A DNA stretch of 64,000 nt from NCBI RefSeq assembly GCF_017939745.1, contig NZ_JAGKQQ010000001.1:1054001-1118000 (forward strand), in the 5' to 3' direction. The DNA comes from Gemmata palustris (GTDB lineage: Bacteria > Planctomycetota > Planctomycetia > Gemmatales > Gemmataceae). A model generated the notes under the pieces. The model was not told the origin of the DNA. It was given only the letters and a program-made list of their open reading frames with translations, and made no database searches. Positions 1-8,079 of this stretch are shown piece after piece. Positions within the stretch are counted from its first letter, which is position 1, and the number at the start of each line of letters is the position of its first letter. The position numbers and the translations under genes are program-made.

Positions 1-2174
1 GGACCGCGCTCGATCAGCTCGGCGCCGCGGAACGCCTTTTGAGTGCGGCGATCCGGTTCCACGATTACGCGCGCGAGCGGAACATCCGCCGGGGCCGGGG
101 GTGGGACGAGATGCGGAAGCCGCTCGTGGACCGCTTGCGCGAAGTGCGCCTGCTCCAACTCAAGAGCGCGGTCGCGATCAGCGACTGGCTCCGGGTGCGC
201 GACTTCGGTAGCCGACTCATCCTCGCGTACCCGAAGGACGCGGAAGTTTCGACGGAGGTGGCCACCGCCCGCGTGCTGGAGTCCAAACGCTTGTTGGCGT
301 CCGACAAGCACTTCGACCACGTGAAGGCGCGGGAACTGCTCGACGAGTTTGAAGCGAGCTTCCCTGGCGGGGGCGGTGAACCGGTGCGCGCGATCCGCGT
401 CGAATTGACGCGCCGGGCGGGACTGGCGTTCGCACTTGCGAAGGAGCGGAAAGCGGCCAACGACACGTCCGGCGCACGCGACGCGCTCACGCGGGCCGTT
501 GCACTCGATCCCACGATCCCCGGCGCACGCGACCTGCAGCGCGAGCTAAAGACCGGCTACCAGACGCTCTACGTCGGCGTGCGGCAGTACCCGGAACTGA
601 TGTCGCCGAGCACCGCCCGCCTGGACAGTGAGAAGCAGGCGGTGGAGCTGATCTTCGAGGGACTGCTCGCAGAAGTGCCCGACGACGGGGGCGGGGCACG
701 GTACCGGCCCGCCGGCGCGATCGGGATGCCGGCCGTGGTGCCGGGGGCGCGGGAGTTCGCCCTTCGGACGTTCGACGCCGGGGCCACCGGGCGCTACGGG
801 TTCGAGTCTCACGACGTCGTCGGGACCATGAAGTTGATCGCCACGCGCCCGGACACGTGGGGGGCGTTCGCGCTGCCGTGGTTGGACGACCTGCCCACGC
901 CGCGGGACAACACGACTGTGCGGATGGCCTTCAAACAGGGCCACCCGGACCCGCGCGCGGCCCTCACGTTCAAGCTGCTCCCGGCGCGCTGGATGGAGTC
1001 CAAGAACATGGCGCTCGACGACCGCGGGTTCGCGGAGCAGCCGCTCGGCACCGGGCCGTTCAAGCTGCACGCGAACCCGCGGTCCGACGGCAACAGCCCG
1101 CGCGAAATGGTGTTCGTCGACAACCCGCTCTACGGGCGCTGGCGGGACCGCGCCAACCAGCCGTTCATCAAAGAGGTCCGCTTGCTCGAGGTCGCGAAGG
1201 TCCACAACGTGATCGAGGCGTTCCAGCAGGGCGGGTTGCACGTGCTCACGGACGTGCCCACGGCCGAGGTCGAGAAGTACCGCGCCGCGCTGGGCGGGAA
1301 GGTGAAGGACTACACCCCGACCAACTCCCGCCGCGTTCACATGCTGGCGGTGAACCAGCGCCGACCCGCGCTCCAGAGCAAGTTGCTGCGCCAGGGGCTG
1401 ATGCTCGCGATCGACCGCGAGGCGATTCTGAACGACGTGTACCGGGCCGGAAAAACTGAGTTCCACCGCGCGATGACCGGGCCGTTCCCGTCGCAGTGCT
1501 GGGCCACTCCGAAGGGATCGAACGGGCCGGGGGCGCCGCTCCTGAACCGCGACCTCGCGCTGACGCGGTTCAGGAACTACCTCTTCGATATGGGCGCGAA
1601 GGCCGAGATCGAACTGCTGTACCCCACCGACGACCCGCAGGCGGCCGTGGCGTGTACGAAGATCAAGGAGCAGGTCGAGTCGCTGTTCAAGGACGCCCCC
1701 GGCCGGAAGCTCACAATCAAGCTCGAACCCCTCGCGTTCCGCGAACTGATGCTCCGCGTCGAGGACGAGCACCGCTTCGACCTCGCCTACGTGCCGTTCG
1801 ACTACCCGGACGACTGGTACCCGTTCGCCTTGGGAGCGATGCTCGATCCGGCCGCGGGGGAGCGCGGCGGGCGCAACTGGACCGGGTTTCAAACGAAGAA
1901 CACCGCCGCTGATGCGGAAGACACGCGCCTGGGGCAACTGCTCAACGAACTGCGTGCCTACCGGGAGTTCAACTCCCTCGCCTCGAAAACGGGTGAGGTT
2001 CACAAGCTGTTCAACGAGTGCGTGCCGTTCATCCCGCTGTGGCAAATCGACCGCCACATGCTGTTCCACGAGAGCGTGAAGGTCTACATCGACGACTCCG
2101 ACACCCCCGTTAGCCCCCGTGTGCTCAACCCGACAACGCTGTTCCAGGGAATCGCACGCTGGCGCCTGGAGTGA
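1..2174 (+). CDS. TPR-like/ABC-type peptide-binding fusion protein, 5' end outside window
   Basis: The frame is open from the first bases, so the true start lies upstream; the first in-window start is a TTG at 39. About the first 170 visible residues are helical and TPR-like (ALTRAVALDPTIPGARDL). The rest resembles family 5 extracellular solute-binding proteins (oligopeptide/dipeptide SBP): a GTGPFKL motif, a central LAVNQRRPAL-type segment, AIDREAI and a C-terminal PLWQIDRH. Family members bind peptides or other small ligands for ABC importers. No permease or ATPase genes follow within the window, so a transport partner is not shown. The fusion to a TPR-like front suggests a regulatory or scaffold role, possibly continuing an upstream kinase or FHA-type protein; this is inference. 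The stop is TGA at 2172-2174. Confidence 0.75.
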   Translation, partial: TALDQLGAAERLLSAAIRFHDYARERNIRRGRGWDEMRKPLVDRLREVRLLQLKSAVAISDWLRVRDFGSRLILAYPKDAEVSTEVATARVLESKRLLASDKHFDHVKARELLDEFEASFPGGGGEPVRAIRVELTRRAGLAFALAKERKAANDTSGARDALTRAVALDPTIPGARDLQRELKTGYQTLYVGVRQYPELMSPSTARLDSEKQAVELIFEGLLAEVPDDGGGARYRPAGAIGMPAVVPGAREFALRTFDAGATGRYGFESHDVVGTMKLIATRPDTWGAFALPWLDDLPTPRDNTTVRMAFKQGHPDPRAALTFKLLPARWMESKNMALDDRGFAEQPLGTGPFKLHANPRSDGNSPREMVFVDNPLYGRWRDRANQPFIKEVRLLEVAKVHNVIEAFQQGGLHVLTDVPTAEVEKYRAALGGKVKDYTPTNSRRVHMLAVNQRRPALQSKLLRQGLMLAIDREAILNDVYRAGKTEFHRAMTGPFPSQCWATPKGSNGPGAPLLNRDLALTRFRNYLFDMGAKAEIELLYPTDDPQAAVACTKIKEQVESLFKDAPGRKLTIKLEPLAFRELMLRVEDEHRFDLAYVPFDYPDDWYPFALGAMLDPAAGERGGRNWTGFQTKNTAADAEDTRLGQLLNELRAYREFNSLASKTGEVHKLFNECVPFIPLWQIDRHMLFHESVKVYIDDSDTPVSPRVLNPTTLFQGIARWRLE

Positions 2175-2228
2175 TGGCAATCGCGCGATTCATTCACGTG
2201 AATCGGCCCGTCTTTAACATTTTTCGCG

Positions 2229-2262
2229 AATTCGCCAAATACTTCACGGTCTTTGGCGAATT
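2229..2262. terminator. Hairpin after the solute-binding gene
   Basis: A perfect 11-bp inverted repeat (AATTCGCCAAA and TTTGGCGAATT) with a 12-nt loop lies 55 bp after the stop codon. There is no clear T-run, so it is either a weak terminator or another structured element. Confidence 0.4.
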
Positions 2263-2391
2263 GCACGTTAACGGATACCGCACTCAAAAACTCCGAAAGA
2301 GCTGCCCGCGCCTTGGTTGGCAATAATTGCATCTTCGATTCGCTGCGGTTAATCTGTTCGGTGACACCCACGTCCGGCAGTGAGGCCGACC

Positions 2392-3411
2392 ATGAATCCC
2401 GAAGTCTCCGCGTTCCTGATCGCGAACGGTACCGCGGTGGTACTCGTTGTAGGCGCGCTGGCCGCGATCGGGCTCGTGCAGTGGCGGAAGATTCGGATCG
2501 CCGAGCAGGAACTGGAGTACAAACAGCGGCTCATCGAACAGGGGTTCCCGATCCCCGAAGTCGAACGCACGGTTAGCCCGCGCGTGCCCGTGCGCCGCGG
2601 ACTGATCGATCAGTTCGGCGCACTCAGCGGCGGAACGAAGGCCGGGATCATTGTGGGCTTCGTCATCGCGTTTACTGTGGGCGTATCGTGCATCGCCGGG
2701 GCGATTCACGGGGCCGCGTACTGGTCGAGTGTCCGTCACGCGCCCGTCGCTCAGCAGCCTTATCTGGAAGATCCGCTGTTGGGCGCACACGTCGATCCGA
2801 TTCGAGGGGACGCGATGGTCCTCGATCTGCAGTCGGTCGCGAACCAGCGATTGAACGCGGGAGTTGAGGGCGACCGGGGGCACTCGTTCGCGACGATGCC
2901 GCAGAAGCGCCAGGAGCTTCGCGGCGTGCCGTTTCAGATCGGGCCGGGCTACGTTCGGCTCCGCGGGAACAATCACCCGGAACTGCCGAGTGAGGCGAAG
3001 GGCATCCGTGTCGGGTTTAAGCTCGATAAACTGCATATCTTCCACGGGACCGAGTTCGGTGCGTTCGGCGACGCCACGCACCGCTTTCACGTTCCCGATG
3101 GGACGGAGATCGGCCAGTACCGCGTGCAGTTCGCCGACAAGAGCGAGCAGGTGATACCCGTCGTTTACGGCGAAGACGTGCGCGACGTGTGGAACTGGGA
3201 CCGGTCGCGGGCTACCAACCGCGGGGTGGTCGCGTGGACCGGAAGGAACACGTCTGCCACGCGCGAGGGAACCACACTGCGGGTGTACCTCACGACGTGG
3301 CCGAACCCGCGCCCCGAGGTCGAGATCGCGTCCATCGACTACGTTTCGGAGGGCACCACCGCGGCGACGCCGTTCTGCATCGCGCTCACCGCCGAACGTG
3401 CCCGGAAGTAA
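2392..3411 (+). CDS. Hypothetical membrane protein with two N-terminal TM segments
   Basis: I do not recognise a named family. The ATG at 2392 is preferred over the in-frame GTG at 2380. Residues about 8-26 form one membrane helix (LIANGTAVVLVVGALAAIGL). A charged, probably coiled linker follows (RIAEQELEYKQRLIEQG), then a second helix at about 82-106 (TKAGIIVGFVIAFTVGVSC). The remaining ~230 residues look like an exported beta-rich domain with galactose-binding-like or NPCBM-like spacing (KLHIFHGTEFGAF, IGQYRVQFADKS, VYLTTWPNPRPEVEI). The ending WPNPRPEVEIASIDYVS resembles planctomycete proteins in which this domain follows a sensor or anchor. Function is unknown. A histidine kinase gene follows after about 300 bp; no operon is evident. 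Confidence 0.65.
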   Translation: MNPEVSAFLIANGTAVVLVVGALAAIGLVQWRKIRIAEQELEYKQRLIEQGFPIPEVERTVSPRVPVRRGLIDQFGALSGGTKAGIIVGFVIAFTVGVSCIAGAIHGAAYWSSVRHAPVAQQPYLEDPLLGAHVDPIRGDAMVLDLQSVANQRLNAGVEGDRGHSFATMPQKRQELRGVPFQIGPGYVRLRGNNHPELPSEAKGIRVGFKLDKLHIFHGTEFGAFGDATHRFHVPDGTEIGQYRVQFADKSEQVIPVVYGEDVRDVWNWDRSRATNRGVVAWTGRNTSATREGTTLRVYLTTWPNPRPEVEIASIDYVSEGTTAATPFCIALTAERARK

Positions 3412-3580
3412 CTCCTCGCGCGTGCCGGAATTGTTTGTGGCTTTCTGTTCACTGGAGTATAATTTACCACACAAACGTGAGCGCTGAATATCATTTTCCA
3501 ATACAAGGGCACGTGCTAGGTAGTGAAGGCCGGGGCTCCCACGGAAACGCGCACTTCTGCGCTGGCACGATGTGAGCGAG

Positions 3581-3726
3581 ATGTTATCCGTTGTTAGCTG
3601 TCTGCAAAGGATTACTGTCGGGGGGTAAGGAATCAAAACCTCTGAAATATCAGTGGTTGATGCGTTTTGACCCCCGCATCGCTGCCCGTGCCGGCTCAGT
3701 GGCCAGAAATGTTAGCCATTGTTAGC
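3581..3726 (+). repeat. Paired TGTTAGC-motif intergenic repeat, copy 1
   Basis: Two 18-bp cores, ATGTTATCCGTTGTTAGC (3581-3598) and ATGTTAGCCATTGTTAGC (3709-3726), lie 128 bp apart. Between them is CAGTGGTTGATGCGTT (3651-3666), which is nearly the same as a block in the copy at 53612-53746. The second core overlaps the likely start of the histidine kinase gene. A third copy is at 23260-23394. Confidence 0.7.
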
Positions 3727-4902
3727 GTGGGGCGTTCACGAGCACGGCCGAACGCACCGGATACAGCTAGTATTTGGACATTTGGTGAGGTAAAGGCGAT
3801 CAACAATCTCGATCAGCTCGCGGCGCTCGTCATCCGGGAACGGGACACTCTGCTCTCGCGCTGGCGCGAACAGGTCCGAAAACTCCCGTCCGCGCGCCAC
3901 CTCGACACGCCGACGCTCAATGACCACATTCCCGCGTTCTTCGAGGAACTCGCACAGGCGCTCCGAACCCGGTCCGAAGAAACGATTCAGGACGCGGTGT
4001 GCGAGGGCACCCCGCCGGCCCACGGACTGCAGCGCGCCCAGGACGGCTTCGACATCGTGGAAGTGGTCGCCGAGTACAACATCCTCCGCGAGTGCATTCA
4101 CGACATCGCCGACGCGAACAAGCTGACCCTGCAAGGCCGGTCGTTCCACATCGTGAACCGCGTGCTCGACGGGGCCATCGGCTCGGCGGTCAAGACCTAC
4201 GCCACACAGAAGGCGCTCGAGGTGCAGCGGCGGCGCGAAGAGTACCTCTCGTTTGTCGCCCACGACCTGCGAACCCCGCTCAGTGCGATCTCGCTCGCCG
4301 CGAGCGTTTTGGAGGTGAAGCACGCGGGGGAGGATCCGGGTTCCTCGTCGGCCCGGATGGTCAAAACCCTGCGCCGGAACGTTCAGCACCTCGGCGCGCT
4401 CGTGAACAAGGTGCTCGAGGAGAACACCAACCTTCAAACCGAGGTCGGGGTTAAACTGGAGCGGCGCGACTTCGATCTGTGGCCGCTCGTGGAGTCGCTC
4501 GTTCACGACATCCACCCGGTCGCGGGCACGGACAGTACGAGGCTCGTCAACACGATCCCCGAAGACCTGGTCGTCTTCGCCGACGCGGGGCTCCTGAAGC
4601 GCGTGTTCCAGAACCTTATCGCGAACGCGATCAAGTACACGCCCCGCGGCGAGGTCGTGATTTCGGCCCGCCGAATGGACACCGGGTACGAGTGCGCGGT
4701 CCGCGACAACGGCGAGGGGATCGCGCCGGACCGGATCGACAAAGTGTTCGACCACTTCGAGACGGACCCCAACAAACAGGGCGGGATGGGGCTCGGGCTG
4801 GCCATCGTGAAGACGTTCGTCGAGGCGCACGGCGGTGCGGTGTCGGTCGAGAGCGCGGTCGGGGTCGGCTCCACGTTCACGTTCACGCTCCCGCCGAAGT
4901 AG
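3709..4902 (+). CDS. RsbRD-type sensor histidine kinase
   Basis: The N-terminal ~150 residues match the helical RsbRD-like sensor domain found in stress-type kinases (LLSRWREQVRKLP, then a conserved acidic segment FDIVEVVAEYNILREC). A HisKA dimerisation domain follows with the H-box FVAHDLRTPLSAI, then a HATPase_c domain with N-box NLIANAIKYTP, G1 DNGEGI, F-box-like VFDHFET and G2 GMGLGLAIVKTF, ending TFTFTLPPK. There are no membrane segments, so it should be a soluble kinase. No receiver domain or response regulator gene is adjacent, making it an orphan. The start is uncertain: ATG 3709 lies in the repeat core, GTG 3727 is next, TTG 3667 is further upstream, and coding resemblance only becomes clear near 3800. 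Confidence 0.88.
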   Translation: MLAIVSVGRSRARPNAPDTASIWTFGEVKAINNLDQLAALVIRERDTLLSRWREQVRKLPSARHLDTPTLNDHIPAFFEELAQALRTRSEETIQDAVCEGTPPAHGLQRAQDGFDIVEVVAEYNILRECIHDIADANKLTLQGRSFHIVNRVLDGAIGSAVKTYATQKALEVQRRREEYLSFVAHDLRTPLSAISLAASVLEVKHAGEDPGSSSARMVKTLRRNVQHLGALVNKVLEENTNLQTEVGVKLERRDFDLWPLVESLVHDIHPVAGTDSTRLVNTIPEDLVVFADAGLLKRVFQNLIANAIKYTPRGEVVISARRMDTGYECAVRDNGEGIAPDRIDKVFDHFETDPNKQGGMGLGLAIVKTFVEAHGGAVSVESAVGVGSTFTFTLPPK

Positions 4903-5023
4903 AGCGGGGCGACGTGAGCTCGATTCCCGGCGGATCGTAGGCACAAAATGCTACGGGCGGCGCCAGACAATTGGGTGTCCGGCCCCGCCCAGGAGTGCAA
5001 CCGACCGCCCGAACGAATCGGTG

Positions 5024-5965
5024 CTACTTCTCGCGCCGCGTGAGGGTGGTGGTTTCGGTCTGAGTGACTTTGTCGATCGTGAAGACGCGCGTGTGCTTGA
5101 CCGAGGTGATCCACCCGGCGGTTACGTCCACCACGTAGTCCGTGGCGTCGTTCACCTTGACTTCCGGGAGTTCGTCCGGGGCGGGTACGCCGGTTTTCTT
5201 GGCGAGATCCTCGACGAACTTCTGGACGTAGCGGGTCACGTCCTTCGGGTCCGGGGTCTGCTTGAACGAGATGTGTGCGATCCCCTTGTCTTTGTCGAAC
5301 TTGACCACGCACACGCCTTTGGCCGGGAACGGGTCGCCCCCGAGCGGGTTGGGCAGCTCGTCCTCGTACTCGAAGGGGGTACCAAGTTCGTAGCTCTTGC
5401 CGAAGGGTTTGAGAATCAACATCGGCTGGCGCGTGAAGGTCGCTTCGATCGTTTCCTTCGTGGCGAGCATTTTGTCTGTCGCGAGCCGGGCCATTTCGAT
5501 CGTGGCTTTGGGCGTGCCCGCTTTGCTCATCTGGCTCAGTACCTCGTCGCGGACCTTGGTCCCCGAGGTGCGGAGCGCCTTCCAGTTGCGCACCCCGGTG
5601 TAGTCGCCGTCCTCGTCGAGTTCGAGATCGAGATCGTTGTTCTTCAGGATCATGTTGATCGACTTGGCGAGCGGTTCGTTGTCCTGGTCCGGGTCTTCAA
5701 AGGTCGTGGTGCCCTGGGTCCACCGCAGGACGGACCCATCGGGGCCGGCGGAGACGACCTCGACGACGACCAGGGTGCGCGTCGAGACGTTGCGGACCTC
5801 CTTACCGTCCCGTTCGCGCACCTGGGTGCCGAGCATTTCGTACCGGACCGTGTCGCCCTTTTTCCACTTGGGGGCGAGATCGATCGACGTCGGATCGTCG
5901 GCCCGCACGGGAGCGGCCGCGAGCGCGACGAGGGCCAGAAGCATCAGCGAGCAACGGGGGCGCAT
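5024..5965 (-). CDS. Secreted hypothetical protein
   Basis: This is a 313-residue protein with a clear Sec signal peptide (MRPRCSLMLLALVALAA, cleavage probably after VRA). The ATG at 5965 was chosen because the signal peptide begins there; the frame is open further upstream. The mature part has repeated beta-strand-rich segments (KKGDTVRYEMLGTQV, GSVLRWTQGTTTFED, THTRVF-type C-terminal strands). It resembles the DUF6263 type of planctomycete periplasmic proteins, which carry paired beta repeats; that match is by overall pattern only. The downstream gene on the other strand is the histidine kinase, arranged convergently. Function is unknown. Confidence 0.65.
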   Translation of the reverse strand: MRPRCSLMLLALVALAAAPVRADDPTSIDLAPKWKKGDTVRYEMLGTQVRERDGKEVRNVSTRTLVVVEVVSAGPDGSVLRWTQGTTTFEDPDQDNEPLAKSINMILKNNDLDLELDEDGDYTGVRNWKALRTSGTKVRDEVLSQMSKAGTPKATIEMARLATDKMLATKETIEATFTRQPMLILKPFGKSYELGTPFEYEDELPNPLGGDPFPAKGVCVVKFDKDKGIAHISFKQTPDPKDVTRYVQKFVEDLAKKTGVPAPDELPEVKVNDATDYVVDVTAGWITSVKHTRVFTIDKVTQTETTTLTRREK

Positions 5966-6014
5966 AGCCGGGTCCGAATGTAGGGGAACGACGGAGCGAA
6001 AAGTTGGGCGGGAC

Positions 6015-7385
6015 TCAGTCACCGGTCCCATCGAACAGCGGGCGGATCACGTGGCCGCGGTTGAGCTGCACCGGCCGGCCCAGGCGGTCGCGGACCTCGG
6101 CGTGCGGATCGACCCCGAGGACCGAGTACACCGTCGCGCCGATGTCGTCGGGCGAGTACGGCGTCGTGGTCGGGTAGCCCGCATTCTTGTCGCTCTTGCC
6201 GATGACCTGACCGCCCCGCACGCCCGCGCCCGCGAACAGCCCGCTGAAGCACGGCGCCCAGTGCTCGCGCCCGCCCTCCTTGTTGATCTTCGGCTCGCGC
6301 CCGAACTCGCCGAGCACCATCACGAAGGTGTCTTCGAGCAACCCGCGGTCGCTCATGTCGTCGAGGAGCGCGGAGACGGCACTATCGAGCGGCGGGAGCA
6401 GGTCGTTCTTCAACCGCTTGAACAGCCCGCCGTGGCTGTCCCAGTTCTGGACGCGCCCCATGTTCGCCTGCACGACCGGCACGCCCGCTTCGATGAGCCG
6501 CCGGGCGAGCAGACACGACTGGCCGAAGGCGTGCCGGCCGTACTTGTCGCGGACCGCCGCGGGTTCCTTGTCGATATCGAACGCCTTCGCGACCCGGCCC
6601 GACGTCAGCACCGCGAGGGCCTGCTGTTGCTGGTCGGTCATCTTCTTGGTTTCGGACTGCTCCGCGAGCCACTTGCGCTGGTCGTTGACCGCGCTGAGAA
6701 GCGCCATCCGGTCCTTCATCTGCGTCACGTCCATGCCCGAGGCCGGCCGCAGGTTCTCGACCTTGAAGTCGGCGCGGTTCGGGTCTTGCGTGATCTGCAT
6801 GATGTCGTGCTTCGGCCCCAGGAACCCGGCGTACTGACCGGGCCAAAGCAGGGGGCCTTCCATCAGGTACGTCGGCAGGTTCACGCCGCACGGCGTCCCC
6901 TCCGGCGGACTGCGGTGGTAGCTCAACCCGCCGGCGTAGTTCGGGAAGTCGTCGCGGGACGCGATCTTGTCGAAGAACGCCCCCGGCTGCACGTGGCCGG
7001 TGAGCACGTGGTGCGTCGCGACGAGGTGGTTGTTCTCCCGGTGCGAGAGCGAGCGCACGACCGAGTACAGTTTCGAGCGCGCGGCGAGTTTGGGGATGTG
7101 CTCGCTCGCGAGGAGCCCGGGTGTTTGGGTCTGGATCGCCTTATATTCGCCGCGAATTTCCGGCGGCGCATCGGGCTTCGGGTCGAACGTTTCGTGGTGA
7201 CTGGCCGCCCCGGTGAGGAACACGATCAGAACCGACTTCGGTTTCTTACCTCGTGCCAGTGAGGGAGCATCTTTCGCGCGGGCGCCTGCGAACGACGACA
7301 AGCCCAACCCGAGCAGCCCGGAGTAACCGACTTGGAGGAGTTCGCGGCGGTTGATGCCGATGGTGTGGCGGTGTGTGACGGGCAA
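6015..7385 (-). CDS. DUF1501 family Tat-exported protein (sulfatase-like fold)
   Basis: DUF1501 proteins are abundant in planctomycetes, have an alkaline-phosphatase/sulfatase-like fold, and usually pair with DUF1549/DUF1553 cytochrome genes; their function is not established. The N-terminus carries a Tat signal (INRRELLQVG, then GLLGLGLSSFAGA). Family motifs seen are LIVFLTGAASHHETFDPKP, NWDSHGGLF, MVLGEFGREPKINKEGG-type and GREHWAP. TTG 7385 is chosen as the start: it has a GAGGGG Shine-Dalgarno 6 nt upstream and puts the twin arginines 12-13 residues from the N-terminus. The upstream ATG at 7487 would add 34 implausible residues. No DUF1549 partner is adjacent, so this is a stand-alone copy. 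Confidence 0.88.
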   Translation of the reverse strand: MPVTHRHTIGINRRELLQVGYSGLLGLGLSSFAGARAKDAPSLARGKKPKSVLIVFLTGAASHHETFDPKPDAPPEIRGEYKAIQTQTPGLLASEHIPKLAARSKLYSVVRSLSHRENNHLVATHHVLTGHVQPGAFFDKIASRDDFPNYAGGLSYHRSPPEGTPCGVNLPTYLMEGPLLWPGQYAGFLGPKHDIMQITQDPNRADFKVENLRPASGMDVTQMKDRMALLSAVNDQRKWLAEQSETKKMTDQQQQALAVLTSGRVAKAFDIDKEPAAVRDKYGRHAFGQSCLLARRLIEAGVPVVQANMGRVQNWDSHGGLFKRLKNDLLPPLDSAVSALLDDMSDRGLLEDTFVMVLGEFGREPKINKEGGREHWAPCFSGLFAGAGVRGGQVIGKSDKNAGYPTTTPYSPDDIGATVYSVLGVDPHAEVRDRLGRPVQLNRGHVIRPLFDGTGD

Positions 7386-7503
7386 GGGTGACCCCTCGGA
7401 AACGCGGAGGTTCGGCGGGATGAGTCTATTAGAGCATGTGCCCGTGCGGGGGCAAGCCCGTTCCCGGTTATCGGCACAGGGACTCATCCGCGTTTCACAG
7501 AAT

Positions 7504-7809
7504 TCAAGGCAACCGCCGGCGCCACGGCCGGCGGGCGCTCCGCGCGTGCGGAACAGAAAGGATCACGACCTCGGTGGCGGTGACCTCGTAGGTGATTGTG
7601 ACGAGGTACGGGTTCACCAGGCACGCGCGGATTTCTCGGTTCCGGGGTGCGCGGACCCGAGCTGCCGCGTGGGGCTGTGCCCCGATGTCGCGCGCCCGGG
7701 CTTCGACCGCGTCGGTGACCCGGCCGCCCAAGCCGGGTTGCCGATCTTCGTAGAAATCAGCGAGATCCAGGAGATCCAACAGAGCGAGGGCGAGAAAACG
7801 GTATCTCAT
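7504..7809 (-). CDS. ParE/RelE-family toxin
   Basis: This 101-residue protein fits the ParE/RelE toxin superfamily: an N-terminal helix with the pattern ALLDLLDLADFYEDRQPGLG, a central region with AAARVRAPRNREIRACLV, and a terminal beta strand VTITYEVTATEVVILSV followed by an arginine-rich tail (HARSARRPWRRR). Members either poison gyrase (ParE) or cleave mRNA on ribosomes (RelE); the sequence alone does not decide. It overlaps the antitoxin gene by four bases (ATGA), which supports translational coupling in the order antitoxin then toxin. Confidence 0.8.
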   Translation of the reverse strand: MRYRFLALALLDLLDLADFYEDRQPGLGGRVTDAVEARARDIGAQPHAAARVRAPRNREIRACLVNPYLVTITYEVTATEVVILSVPHARSARRPWRRRLP

Positions 7810-8069
7810 TGCTGCCGTTTCCGGCGCAGGTGCTCCCGCACGGCCGCGAACACGGTGTCCGCTTCGAGAAGTTCGGCCGTCCCGTTTTCAACGGACTCCA
7901 GTCGCCGTTCGAGTTCCACCTCGAACGCCGGATCTTCCGGTTCCTCGGCAGCCAACTTTTGCTGCGCGGCCTCGCTCAAACTCTCCCAGAGCCGATCGGC
8001 GATTGTGACGCGATCGGATTCGGGGAGTTGCAGGAGTTGGTCGAGCAACCGGGTCGCAGTTTCGCTCAT
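7806..8069 (-). CDS. Addiction-module antitoxin (TIGR02574 type)
   Basis: An 87-residue protein with the TIGR02574 pattern of putative addiction-module components: LLDQLLQLPESDRVTIADRL followed by WESLSEAAQQKL, then an acidic C-terminal half with two or three predicted helices (EVELERRLESVE, ADTVFAAVREHLRRKRQQ). Such proteins bind and neutralise a downstream ParE/RelE toxin and often repress their own promoter. The ATG at 8069 is preceded by AAGGAGAGC. The frame is open upstream, but those residues lie in the dehydratase 3' region and look non-coding. The dehydratase stop is 10 bp upstream, so the pair may be cotranscribed with it. Confidence 0.8.
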   Translation of the reverse strand: MSETATRLLDQLLQLPESDRVTIADRLWESLSEAAQQKLAAEEPEDPAFEVELERRLESVENGTAELLEADTVFAAVREHLRRKRQQ

Positions 8070-8079
8070 CGCGCTCTCC

